Assembly: GCA_903840165.1 (NCBI GenBank)
Contig: CAIMEY010000051.1
Span: 124,001-188,000 of the forward strand
Reading direction: 5' to 3'
Length of the DNA: 64,000 nt
Origin: an uncultured Myxococcales bacterium
GTDB taxonomy: Bacteria > Myxococcota_A > UBA9042
The position numbers and the translations under genes were made by a program. Below the pieces are notes generated by a model, which was not told the origin of the DNA, searched no databases, and saw only the letters and a list, made by a program, of their open reading frames with translations. The first letter of the stretch is position 1; each line of letters opens with the position of its first letter. Below are positions 8,161 through 17,171 of the stretch, one piece after another.

Positions 8161-10866
8161 GTGGCGGAACCGTCCGTCCAAGACTTTGACCAGCTCGCGG
8201 ACCAACCCATTCCGCTGCTGGGTAGAGACCGACTGCGCCACGGGGCGCGTTGGACTGGCCGCGCCTTTTTGCTGTTTGCGACCCTAGTTGCCGCGGTTAC
8301 GCAGGGTGGGGCAAGCCTGCAGGCGCTCACAACCATCAGCGTGCTCGTGGGGTTTGCGTGGGCTTGCGTCTGGCTGGCCACGCCGGACAAACCGCCTCGG
8401 GGACGTCTGCCGCTGCTGTGGATCGGCCTGGGTATCTACACACTATTGCAAACGATTCCCTTGCCCCACGGCATCGTGGCGGCCCTTTCGCCCAATGCCG
8501 CCCGGATTTCCGATGCGGGCCGAGCTGCATTGGGCCTACAGCCCGCGATGTTCCTGCCGATGGCCATCTCGGTGGGAGACGCGGCCCACCAGTCAGCGCT
8601 GTTCCTGGTCGCTGGCGTGTACGGATTGCTGGTTAGCTACCTGTTCATGGGCGAACATAGCCGTGATCTCGCAAGGTTTGCGACACTCGTAGCAGCGCTC
8701 ATCGCCCTTGGGGCTGCGACGATCAGCGCCTTGGCCTGGTCGCCCATCGCGGCGTCGTGGGTCCCGGGCTCCCTGGTCATCCCACTGCGGCAAATCGCCC
8801 TAGTGAACCCGAACCACGCAGCTGGCATCACAAATTTTGCCATTGCCCTCATGCTTGGCCGGGCGATGACCAGTGAGGAAACTTCGGGCAGGAACTTTGC
8901 AAACCTGCTGATTCTTTATGGAACAGCGCTGCTGGCTCTGCTCGGCTCGCGAGGTGGCTTCGTCACCTGGATCGGCGTCATGGCCCTTGGCGCCTATTTT
9001 GTGGCGCGTCCCCACAAGAGAACGCGAGTCGACCCCCGAGAATTGCAGAAGATTGCACTCCGGTCCTTTGGCTCTTTGGCTGTCGCCCTAGTCGTCGTCG
9101 TGGCCCTGGTGGCGCTACCAGTGCTGGAGTCAGAGTTCGTCGGATCGATGAAAAATGATCCGAAACTCAAGGCTTTTTCCGCAATCTGGCCTCTGATGGC
9201 CCAAGTGCAACCCTTCGGCGGTGGGCCGGGCAGTCTGCCGGTACTAGCCGGCTATCAGACCTCCGTCGGCAATGTACGCCTTGATTTTACAGAGAATTTC
9301 CTAAGCCAGCGCCTCTTCGACAGCGGCTTCATCATCGCGCTGGTGTTCATCGGTCTGCTCCTTTGGCGAATGGCCGTGCTGTTTCGCGCCCGCGGCTATA
9401 CACCGCTATTGCCCTCCCTATGGGCCGCCCCGGCGACGCTGCTCGCGGCCAATCTCGTCGATTTTTCGATGGAACTCCCGCTTGGCTTGCTGCTATGGAT
9501 GATCCCGATCAGCGTGAGCGAACGCCTGGGCAAGGATCCGGGCGGTGTGCACCAGACCGTCCAGCGTGCGCGGCGGATCAAGCGGCAATACTGGTGGGGC
9601 GGAGGCGCGTGCATCACCCTGCTGGCGGCGATGCTGGCTCTGGCCTCTGGTCGCGAAACCCGTGCAACGGAAGCGGTTTTGGAAGGACGAACCGCCGCCG
9701 AGGCCAAACAACTGGTCGCCGATCGGTTCGTCCATGATCATCACGCGTTCTACCTAGTTGGCCGCATGTTGGCGTCCGCCCAGCGCCCCCAGGAAGCCCT
9801 GCGCGCCTTTGACCGAGCACTGCGCCTGCGTCCAGACAGCAAGTACGCGCGGCTATTTCGTTTTGCCACGCTTGTCGAACTCCACCAAGACGATTTGGCC
9901 TCCCAGGAACTGCGCCGACTCCTAGCCATGGACGCGGAAACCCAAGAACGCGCCTTCCGAATTTGCCTTCGCTCGAGCCGGGCGGAGCAAATGCTCGTCC
10001 AAGTCATTCCGCAACTCGCTGATATAAGCTATCAAATCGGCAAGTTCCTGGCGCCGCGACGCCCCGACCTTGTGGAGAAACTGGCCCTAACACTGCGCCA
10101 ACGCTATCCCGACAAACGCTATGGAATTGAGGCAATTCGCGCTGATCTGTACATTGCGCGCGGCCAAGTCAAGGCCGCCGAAAAGATCGCGGTCGCTCTG
10201 CTCATCCAGCCCGAAACACAGGACTTAGGTTGGGAAACCCAGGCAGGCGTGCTCACGGCCACAGGGCACCAACCGCAAGCATTCCACCTCTACGCTGACT
10301 TGTGCGCCCGCCACAACCAGGACGACACCCTGTGTCAGGCGGCCATCAACAACGCCATTGTAGCCAATGATCCAACTCAACTTTTTGAGTTCATGCAGTC
10401 CCAGCGCGAGCGCATGTTGGCCGCCCCGCACACCGCCGTCCGCTACTGGCGCGCCATGGCCATCGGGTACAGCCAGGACGGGCGCCTGGAACAGTCGGTC
10501 GAAGCGGCCCGTGCTACCCTGGCGCTATTCCCCGAAGACCTTTCAGCGATTGTGTTTTTGGCTGAGCGCCTGTTGCAGCTAGGCCGTGCCGAGGAGGCCC
10601 GCAACGTGCTCGCCGGCGTCGACGAGGCCAGTGCCACCGACCCACGCATCCTCAAGCTCAAGCGCATGATCGAAAGGGATATGTCGACGATTCCTGAAGG
10701 ACTACGCGACCTTGATCTCGATGCTCCCAAGGTTGGTCTGGGCGCTCCCAAGGTTGGTCTGGGCAAGGCCCCCTCGCCCACCCAGGCCCCCTGGGCGACT
10801 CAGGCTGGGCTTCGGCCATTGGCACCCGCTGTTGCCATTCCGTCGACACCTACGCCAACGCCCTAG
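8161..10866 (+). CDS. O-antigen ligase-like polytopic membrane protein with C-terminal TPR domain
   Basis: The first ~520 residues form around 12 hydrophobic segments; a NPNHAAGITNF segment and a GGGPGSLPVL-type periplasmic loop are typical of the Wzy/WaaL O-antigen ligase-like superfamily. The second half (about 530-850) is soluble with repeated helical pairs such as RPQEALRAFDRALRLRPDSKYA, i.e. TPR. Inference: an inner-membrane glycosyl-polymer ligase or polymerase, or a pilin-glycosylation-type enzyme, with a protein-binding TPR arm. The start is GTG with GGGGGAA just upstream. The C-terminus is Pro/Gly-rich and contains a perfect tandem duplication of APKVGLG. No polysaccharide gene cluster surrounds it, so its substrate is not evident. 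Confidence 0.85.
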   Translation: MAEPSVQDFDQLADQPIPLLGRDRLRHGARWTGRAFLLFATLVAAVTQGGASLQALTTISVLVGFAWACVWLATPDKPPRGRLPLLWIGLGIYTLLQTIPLPHGIVAALSPNAARISDAGRAALGLQPAMFLPMAISVGDAAHQSALFLVAGVYGLLVSYLFMGEHSRDLARFATLVAALIALGAATISALAWSPIAASWVPGSLVIPLRQIALVNPNHAAGITNFAIALMLGRAMTSEETSGRNFANLLILYGTALLALLGSRGGFVTWIGVMALGAYFVARPHKRTRVDPRELQKIALRSFGSLAVALVVVVALVALPVLESEFVGSMKNDPKLKAFSAIWPLMAQVQPFGGGPGSLPVLAGYQTSVGNVRLDFTENFLSQRLFDSGFIIALVFIGLLLWRMAVLFRARGYTPLLPSLWAAPATLLAANLVDFSMELPLGLLLWMIPISVSERLGKDPGGVHQTVQRARRIKRQYWWGGGACITLLAAMLALASGRETRATEAVLEGRTAAEAKQLVADRFVHDHHAFYLVGRMLASAQRPQEALRAFDRALRLRPDSKYARLFRFATLVELHQDDLASQELRRLLAMDAETQERAFRICLRSSRAEQMLVQVIPQLADISYQIGKFLAPRRPDLVEKLALTLRQRYPDKRYGIEAIRADLYIARGQVKAAEKIAVALLIQPETQDLGWETQAGVLTATGHQPQAFHLYADLCARHNQDDTLCQAAINNAIVANDPTQLFEFMQSQRERMLAAPHTAVRYWRAMAIGYSQDGRLEQSVEAARATLALFPEDLSAIVFLAERLLQLGRAEEARNVLAGVDEASATDPRILKLKRMIERDMSTIPEGLRDLDLDAPKVGLGAPKVGLGKAPSPTQAPWATQAGLRPLAPAVAIPSTPTPTP
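10723..10764 (+). repeat. Two perfect 21-bp direct repeats in coding sequence
   Basis: Two head-to-tail identical 21-base units (10723-10743 and 10744-10764) encode APKVGLG twice in the low-complexity tail of the ligase-like/TPR protein. This is probably a recent slippage duplication. Confidence 0.9.
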
Positions 10867-11089
10867 AGCTCCGCTCGGCGAATCGACGCAGCAACGCCAA
10901 TTCGCGCCCAAGACCGCTGGGTCCAGGCCGCGGCGATCCATTGACAGACAACGGCAACACCGCTAGCTTTCCGGCGAACTGACGCGGCGCGTCATGGCCT
11001 TTCAGTTCGCTCTGCCCCGGCGGCGGTCTAGGCCCCCGGCCCTTGTGCGGCCCTGGCCAACCAAAGCCCCATTCGTGAGGAAAAACAGC

Positions 11090-11845
11090 ATGAAGATCCT
11101 CGTGAGCGCCAAGCGCGTCAGCGACCCCAATGCCCGGCTGCAAGTGGCCAAGGACGGCAAATGGATCGAGGGCGACGTCGAGTATGTGATGAACTACTTT
11201 TGTGAAAACGCCATTGAGTGCGCTTTGCAAATCGCGGAGAGCCAGGACGGCGTCGAAACCGTAGCCGTTGGCATCGGCGACGAAGATACCGCCCGCTTCA
11301 TCCGTCAGGGCGCGCTGGCCCGCGGCATTGATCGCGGCATCTACGTGGCAGCAGAAGAATCGGAAATCGATTCTGACCTGATTGCCCGCATTTACGAAGG
11401 CGTTGTCCACCGCGAGCGACCGGACATCGTGCTCATCGGCAAACAAGCTGTCGACGGAGATTCCAATCAAGTCGGGCAATTGCTTGCGGAATACCTCGGC
11501 TGGCCCCAGGCAACCTTTGCTTCCAAGGTGGAGTTGCAGGGCGATGAGGCCATTGTCACGCGCGAAGTCGATGGTGGACTTGAAGTCATCGCCGTTTCGC
11601 TACCCTGCGTGATTACTGCAGATCTGCGCCTAAACGAGCCACGTTACGCCTCTTTGGCCGGCATCATGAAGGCCAAGAAGAAGCCGCTCGAAGAGTTGGA
11701 AATCGACGACTTGGACCTCGACGACGCCGACCCCAAGGTCAAGGTGGTCGCTCTCTCGACGCCGTCCGGCCGCAAGGCAGGCGTATTGGTCAAGGATGTC
11801 GATGAACTGATTGCCAAATTGCGTGGTGAAGCCCGCGTGGTGTAA
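11090..11845 (+). CDS. etfB: Electron transfer flavoprotein beta subunit
   Basis: At 251 residues it matches EtfB length. It begins MKILVSAKRVSD, the family start, preceded by GTGAGG; the longer frame from 10994 is noncoding in appearance. Conserved features include a FCENAIECAL segment, the GKQAVDGDSNQVGQ nucleotide-binding (AMP) region and the DLRLNEPRYASLAGIMKAKKKP recognition-loop area, which docks on partner acyl-CoA dehydrogenases. With EtfA it moves electrons from dehydrogenases in fatty-acid or amino-acid oxidation to the quinone pool via ETF-QO. etfA follows after 111 bases, presumably co-transcribed. Confidence 0.96.
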   Translation: MKILVSAKRVSDPNARLQVAKDGKWIEGDVEYVMNYFCENAIECALQIAESQDGVETVAVGIGDEDTARFIRQGALARGIDRGIYVAAEESEIDSDLIARIYEGVVHRERPDIVLIGKQAVDGDSNQVGQLLAEYLGWPQATFASKVELQGDEAIVTREVDGGLEVIAVSLPCVITADLRLNEPRYASLAGIMKAKKKPLEELEIDDLDLDDADPKVKVVALSTPSGRKAGVLVKDVDELIAKLRGEARVV

Positions 11846-11956
11846 CCCCAGTTCGCGACGCGCGCGCCGGCCGCAATGGTGGCGACGCCAACCTCTCTTT
11901 CCCAAACGCGCTGGCCGGTGGTTGAGCCAACCCTGCCCCGAGTGACGGAGTCCAAA

Positions 11957-12931
11957 ATGAGCAAGATTCTGATTGTGGCCGAACATGACAAGGGAATCGT
12001 CAAGAAGGTTTCGCTTTCCGCCGTGGCCTTTGCCCGCCAGTGGGCAGCTAAGACCGGAATGAGCTATGATATTGCGGTCCTTGGCCAGAACGTCGGCCCA
12101 GTAGCTGCCGCTCTCACTGCCTATGGCGCTGGGGCGATCCATGTGGCCGACCATGCCGACCTAGCTCACCCACTGGCCCCTACCTGGGCAAAAGTATTGG
12201 CTGATCTGGCGCTGGACATTGGCGCGGACGTCGTCGTCGCGGCCGCCACCACCTTGGGCAAGGACATCTTGCCGCGGGTGGCCGTGCGCCTCGAAGCGGG
12301 TATGGCCTCGGATGTCATCGGGATTGTGCAGACCAAGGAAGGCCTGGGCCTGCGCCGGCCGATGTGGGCGGGCAATCTAGTTGGCGATGTGATCATCACC
12401 ACGGACACCAAGGTCTTGACCGTCCGCGCGGCCGCATTTGACGCGGCCGAAGCAACCGGTGGCAATAGCCCCATCAAGGCCTTTGCAGCCCAGCCGGACG
12501 CAGCCAAATCCCGCACACGCTTTGTCAGTTTTGACGGCGTGCAGTCCACTCGCCCTGACTTGGCTGAAGCGGCCGTGATTGTCGCAGGTGGTCGCGGCCT
12601 CAAAGACAAATTCAATGCCGTTACGGAGCCTTTGGCCGACGTGCTCGGCGCCGCCATTGGTGCATCCCGCGCAGCTGTCGACGATGGCTTTGCGCCCAAT
12701 GACTACCAGATCGGCCAGACTGGCAAGGTTGTTGCCCCACAACTCTACTTTGCCATTGCGATTTCTGGCGCAGTCCAGCACCTAGCCGGCATGAAGAACT
12801 CCAAGGTCATCGTCGCCATCAACAAGAACGGCGATGAGCCGATCTTTAAGGTCGCCGACTATGGTCTAGTGGCCGACGCCTTTAGTGCGGTCCCTGAATT
12901 GACCCAGAAGCTCAAGGCTTTGCGCGGTTGA
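11957..12931 (+). CDS. etfA: Electron transfer flavoprotein alpha subunit
   Basis: 324 residues starting [13 protein letters not shown], with ACGGAG just upstream; an upstream in-frame ATG at 11876 would add an unconserved leader. The C-terminal FAD-binding domain is complete: [46 protein letters not shown] and a final [23 protein letters not shown] segment. It forms the heterodimer with EtfB and carries the FAD. It lies within a run of co-directional plus-strand genes; mnmE follows after 77 bases. Confidence 0.96.
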   Translation: MSKILIVAEHDKGIVKKVSLSAVAFARQWAAKTGMSYDIAVLGQNVGPVAAALTAYGAGAIHVADHADLAHPLAPTWAKVLADLALDIGADVVVAAATTLGKDILPRVAVRLEAGMASDVIGIVQTKEGLGLRRPMWAGNLVGDVIITTDTKVLTVRAAAFDAAEATGGNSPIKAFAAQPDAAKSRTRFVSFDGVQSTRPDLAEAAVIVAGGRGLKDKFNAVTEPLADVLGAAIGASRAAVDDGFAPNDYQIGQTGKVVAPQLYFAIAISGAVQHLAGMKNSKVIVAINKNGDEPIFKVADYGLVADAFSAVPELTQKLKALRG

Positions 12932-13008
12932 TCCAGCGCGGTCAGATGCATTGGCAGGCGCGCCGAGCTACGTTCGTCCCAGGCCAGCAATTCTGACGGC
13001 GACGGGCG

Positions 13009-14418
13009 ATGGCGCACGGTTGCGTGACGAAGACTGAGCGTTTACCCGTGCCGACAAGCACTTACATCACAGACACCATCGTCGCCCTGGCCACGGCACC
13101 GCTTCCGGCCGGGGTGGCGGTGGTGCGCGTGTCGGGCCCTCTGGCCTTGCCCATTGCCCAGGCCCTCAGTGGAAAGGCACAGTTTCTCCCTGGTTTCATG
13201 CAGTACTGCACGTTACGCGACCGCCGCGGGCAAGCCGTGGATCGCGGCTATGTCGTGTTTTTTGCCGGTCCCAAGTCTTTTACAGGTCATGATATCGCTG
13301 AGTTTCATGTCCATGGCTCCCGCGCGGTCACCGATCGGGTCTGCGTAGAGGCCTGCCACCTGGGCGCTCGACCCGCTGAACCCGGTGAATTTACACAACA
13401 AGCCTTCGAGCAGGGCAAGCTCGACCTGCCTCAAGTGGAAGCACTGGCCGACCTCATCGCCGCGCGCAGTGAAGTCGGCCGGGCGACAGCTTTGGCCCAA
13501 CTAGACGGTCAACTCAGCGAAGTCTTGATGAATTTGCGGACACCGGTCCTTCGCGTGCTCGCTGAGCTTGAGGCGCGACTGGATTTTGGTGCTGAGCAGG
13601 ACGTCGGTGCGCTCGATCTGCCGGCTATGCAAGACCAATTGCGCGCTCTGGCGGCGACGATGCAGGCTTTGGCGGCGACGGCTCATGCCGGTCAAGCGCG
13701 CCTTCAGGGTGCGCGCGTCGCTTTGTATGGCGCACCAAACGCTGGAAAGTCAACGCTTTTTAACGCACTGCTGGGCCATGATCGCGCCTTGGTCGATGCC
13801 CAACCTGGCACAACCCGCGATACCATTGAGGCGCAAACCGCACCCCAGGGCTTGCTAATTACGTGGATTGACACGGCCGGCGTGCGCGCGACCGATGACC
13901 GCGTGGAGGCTGCCGGGCGGCAAAGAGCCTTGCGGGAAATTGCTCAAGCGGATCTGGTGCTTTGGCTTGAGGATGGCGCTCAACCTCCAGCCGAATTGCC
14001 GCCTCCCGAGGGTCAGGGTTCAGTGCTGCGGGTGCTGACCAAGGCCGACCAGCCGCCTTGGCATCCAGAACAAAATCCCCAATGGCTACGCGTAAGTGCG
14101 GCATCTGGACTCGGCCTGACCGCCCTGCTCGACCGCGTCGTTGCCACGCTGCACGACCAAATGGCGGGGATTCGCCCGGGCGGCGCAACGGACCTCAAGG
14201 CGGCCGAGGTCGTGGTGACGCGCCAACGCCACGCCGACGCGCTCCTGCGGGCCGCAGACGACCTACAAAGGGCTGCGGACGCCCTCGGGCATGCTGGACT
14301 GGAGTACGCCGCCGCAGACGCCCATCAGGCCGCAGACACGCTCGATGAGTTGCTCGGCACCACAACGGCGGACGACGTTCTAGGCGTTATCTTTTCGCAG
14401 TTTTGCATCGGCAAGTAA
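13009..14418 (+). CDS. mnmE: tRNA modification GTPase MnmE
   Basis: With MnmG it makes the 5-carboxymethylaminomethyl group at wobble U34 of several tRNAs. Domains in order: the N-terminal folate-binding TrmE domain (starting around TDTIVALATAPLPAGVAVVRVSGP), helical domain, an inserted G domain with the P-loop GAPNAGKS (about 241-248), DTAG switch II and TKAD for guanine recognition, and the diagnostic C-terminus ending in CIGK with the catalytic Cys. Normal length at 469 residues. The start is unsure: the ATG at 13009 gives a 13-residue leader before an alternative GTG at 13048 that would begin nearer the conserved region. mnmG is not in the window. Confidence 0.96.
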   Translation: MAHGCVTKTERLPVPTSTYITDTIVALATAPLPAGVAVVRVSGPLALPIAQALSGKAQFLPGFMQYCTLRDRRGQAVDRGYVVFFAGPKSFTGHDIAEFHVHGSRAVTDRVCVEACHLGARPAEPGEFTQQAFEQGKLDLPQVEALADLIAARSEVGRATALAQLDGQLSEVLMNLRTPVLRVLAELEARLDFGAEQDVGALDLPAMQDQLRALAATMQALAATAHAGQARLQGARVALYGAPNAGKSTLFNALLGHDRALVDAQPGTTRDTIEAQTAPQGLLITWIDTAGVRATDDRVEAAGRQRALREIAQADLVLWLEDGAQPPAELPPPEGQGSVLRVLTKADQPPWHPEQNPQWLRVSAASGLGLTALLDRVVATLHDQMAGIRPGGATDLKAAEVVVTRQRHADALLRAADDLQRAADALGHAGLEYAAADAHQAADTLDELLGTTTADDVLGVIFSQFCIGK

Positions 14419-14453
14419 GCGCCGTCAAAGTCTTTTGCGCCGTCTTAGATTCA

Positions 14454-16967
14454 CTAATCAACGCGCATCGCCGTCGCCTGAGGCTTTTGCAAGAAAGGTC
14501 CAAGCGTTTGCGGGATTTGCGCGGCCCGAGCGAGGCGATCCCGCTCCATTTCGCCCCATTCCGGATACAGCCACGCATAGGTCTGCGCCGAGGCGAGTAC
14601 TTGCATGACATAGGCCCGCGTCGCCGGGTAGGGAATGGATTCCACAAAGGCATCGGTAGGTTGCCCCGCCCATTTGCCATGCCAAGCCTGCACAGCGCGA
14701 GGACCAGCGTTGTACGCAGCCGCGGCCATCGCCGCATTGTTGCGATAAAAGCCAAGCAATTGCGCCAGATAAAGCCCGCCCACGGTCAAGTTGTAACTCG
14801 GGCGGAACAGGCCACCGCGCCCCATGACCGGCATCTTGTAGAGCTCAGCAATCGTTTTCGCTGCTGGTTCAATCAGTTGCACGAGGCCATACGCCCCCGC
14901 CTTGGACGCAGCGGTCGGATTGAAACCGCTTTCATGCCTCATGATCGCGTAGAGAAAAGTCTTTGGAATATCAGCTCTTTGCGACGATGCCACGACTTCT
15001 TCATGGAAGGCCCGCGGAAAACTCTGCCTCCAGGCCGAAGCCGTGGAATCATCTGGCCGGGCTGCCCTTCGCGTGTGGCGCTGCATCACGCCAAATGCTT
15101 GTTTTCGTTGACCTTCCAGGTCATAAAGCGTCGCCAGCAGGTGCACGCCGTCGCGCGGTAGCCCTTTGGCCAGTTGGGCCCGCAGCAAGGTCTTGGCCTC
15201 CGCAGCCAGGCCTGCGCGCAAAAGCTGTGCCGCTTCATCCAGATCGCGGCTCCGCTGCACCCGCAAGCGCGCCAGGGACGGCGGCTGACTCGGCATCGCC
15301 GCGGGACTTGGCGGTGGCCCCTGAATCCGCACAGCCCTTTCGCCATCGACTTCCGCAATCCGATCCAGGGCGATCACGCCGTAGTAGGTCTGCGCCCACG
15401 TCTGCGCCACAGTGCTCCAAGCCTCCATGGCGGCTTGGGTTTGGCCCATTTGCTGCAGACAGCGCCCCTGCCAGTAAATCGCCTTGGCGCGCCATGACTG
15501 CTGCGCTCCGGTGTATAAGTGCCCGTACTCCTTATCCAACTGAACGAGAATCCTCAGCGCTCCGGAGAAATCTGCGGCACCGAACTTCTGCCAAGCCAGC
15601 CCCCACAGGGCCAATTCCTTTTCTTCCGCCTGAGGATGGCTCGCGAGCAGCGTTTCCAGCGCCTTTTGCGCCTCCGCCGGTTGGTCCACGGCATTCCACA
15701 GCCGGTGCAGCCTTTGCAAAGCGCGCGCCTTGACCTCGTCACCAGCAGCTAATTCGTTGATTTTCTTGAGTGTTTCAATCGCTTGGTCGTTTTGTCCGTC
15801 CTTTCCTTGCAGGTCCCCCAGCGCATACAGCGCGCGGCCCTGGAGCAGCGGCTCACTCAAACGCTCGACGGCCAACAGTAGCAATTCAATGGCTTTTTTG
15901 CGTTGCTTCTTGTCTCGTCCCAGCAGGGCGCCGTGCACGTAGGCGCGCAGACCAGAAGCCTCTTCCGTAATTACTTCAGCCTCATGCAGCCAAGTCCTTA
16001 ACTGCCCTGGCTGTGCCTCGCGCCGCCTCAAAATGCGCTCAATCTGGTCGGCGGGACTCGGCGCTGCCTGCAACTCCCCAAGTTTCTTCGCAGATCTATC
16101 TGACCATGGGCCCTGATCGAGATTCCAAGCTCTGAGGAACTGGGCAACAGCGACGTCATTGTGGCCACTGCGCCGCGCCACCTCGCCCTGCAAATAGCCT
16201 AGAATTGCTTGCTGTTCTTGGGTCAAGAGCGCCGGATGCACCCTCTCCAACGCGTCGCGGGCCGGCCCTATCTGGCCCCGCCCCAGTTCCAGTTGCGCCA
16301 TCTGCAAGGTCGCCGCGTCACGCGACACATGCCACGGAGCGATGGCCGCCAATTGCGCAAGCGCTTGCTGCACATCGCCGCGCCGCATCGCCAAATCGGC
16401 CAGGTGTTGGCGCGCCCGTTGCGCCAAGGGCCCCGCTTGGGCCAGGGGCTGCCAGGCCCGCTCAGCATCCGCGAAATTCTTCAATTGTTCCTGAGCCATG
16501 GCCACAATCAGCTGGGCCGCCCGCACCAGGGCAGGATTGGCGGCTACACCCAGCGATTCTTGGGCCTTCTGCACGGCATCGCGCCACTGCCGCTTGCGAA
16601 ATGCGTCTTGGGCCGCCTTGAACCGCGGATCGTCATCTGAAAATGCTTTGAAATCATAAAGATCTTCAATGGACGCCGCGGCCGCTCGACCGCGATCGGG
16701 CGAACCCGTCCCGTTCTGTCCGCCGGCCGGTGGGTCCGCCCCTTCAGCCCCAGCCGGAGCCGCGGGCAGACTTGGCAGTTCGGACGTCAAATCATCAGCA
16801 ATTTCTTGGGATTCAACCTGCGCAGCCTGAGCCACCGCCATGCGCGACAAAGGCATCAGGCCCAAAGCAGCCAGCGCCACGAGGATCACACGGCCAAGCG
16901 CAGCCAAACGCTTTGGATTCCAAGCGACTCTGCTCTGCAAGGTGTGGCGGGGCAGCTCGACCAACAT
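14454..16967 (-). CDS. Soluble lytic murein transglycosylase (Slt-type) with long TPR-like superhelix
   Basis: A periplasmic enzyme that cleaves peptidoglycan glycan strands to form 1,6-anhydro ends. N-terminal signal peptide (basic NPKR then a Leu/Ala/Val core ending AVAQA), a ~600-residue region of helical repeats (AAQLIVAMAQEQLKNFADAERAWQ and similar), then a GEWL/SLT catalytic domain with the catalytic Glu in RHESGF (about residue 679), AYGLVQL and AYNAGPRAVQAW. The ATG at 16967 places the signal peptide reasonably; a TTG at 17018 would extend it. It is convergent with mnmE, with only 35 bases between stop codons. At 837 residues it is longer than E. coli Slt because of a larger repeat region. 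Confidence 0.92.
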   Translation of the reverse strand: MLVELPRHTLQSRVAWNPKRLAALGRVILVALAALGLMPLSRMAVAQAAQVESQEIADDLTSELPSLPAAPAGAEGADPPAGGQNGTGSPDRGRAAAASIEDLYDFKAFSDDDPRFKAAQDAFRKRQWRDAVQKAQESLGVAANPALVRAAQLIVAMAQEQLKNFADAERAWQPLAQAGPLAQRARQHLADLAMRRGDVQQALAQLAAIAPWHVSRDAATLQMAQLELGRGQIGPARDALERVHPALLTQEQQAILGYLQGEVARRSGHNDVAVAQFLRAWNLDQGPWSDRSAKKLGELQAAPSPADQIERILRRREAQPGQLRTWLHEAEVITEEASGLRAYVHGALLGRDKKQRKKAIELLLLAVERLSEPLLQGRALYALGDLQGKDGQNDQAIETLKKINELAAGDEVKARALQRLHRLWNAVDQPAEAQKALETLLASHPQAEEKELALWGLAWQKFGAADFSGALRILVQLDKEYGHLYTGAQQSWRAKAIYWQGRCLQQMGQTQAAMEAWSTVAQTWAQTYYGVIALDRIAEVDGERAVRIQGPPPSPAAMPSQPPSLARLRVQRSRDLDEAAQLLRAGLAAEAKTLLRAQLAKGLPRDGVHLLATLYDLEGQRKQAFGVMQRHTRRAARPDDSTASAWRQSFPRAFHEEVVASSQRADIPKTFLYAIMRHESGFNPTAASKAGAYGLVQLIEPAAKTIAELYKMPVMGRGGLFRPSYNLTVGGLYLAQLLGFYRNNAAMAAAAYNAGPRAVQAWHGKWAGQPTDAFVESIPYPATRAYVMQVLASAQTYAWLYPEWGEMERDRLARAAQIPQTLGPFLQKPQATAMRVD

Positions 16968-17171
16968 CGCAGGCAACGTACGCGGGGTCGGGGCGGCTGA
17001 CAACCTTTTTCTGGCCAATCCGCAGCCCTGGAGCCAGAGCTACAGGGCCTTGGTCGCTTGGGCAAAAGTCAGCACCAAGCAACCACTTAGAATAAGTGAG
17101 ATTTTTGCCATCAACCCGCTGCCGTATCCCTGCAGGCAACCTCGATCGTGCCTGGGGAGCAAAGGCTCAAA

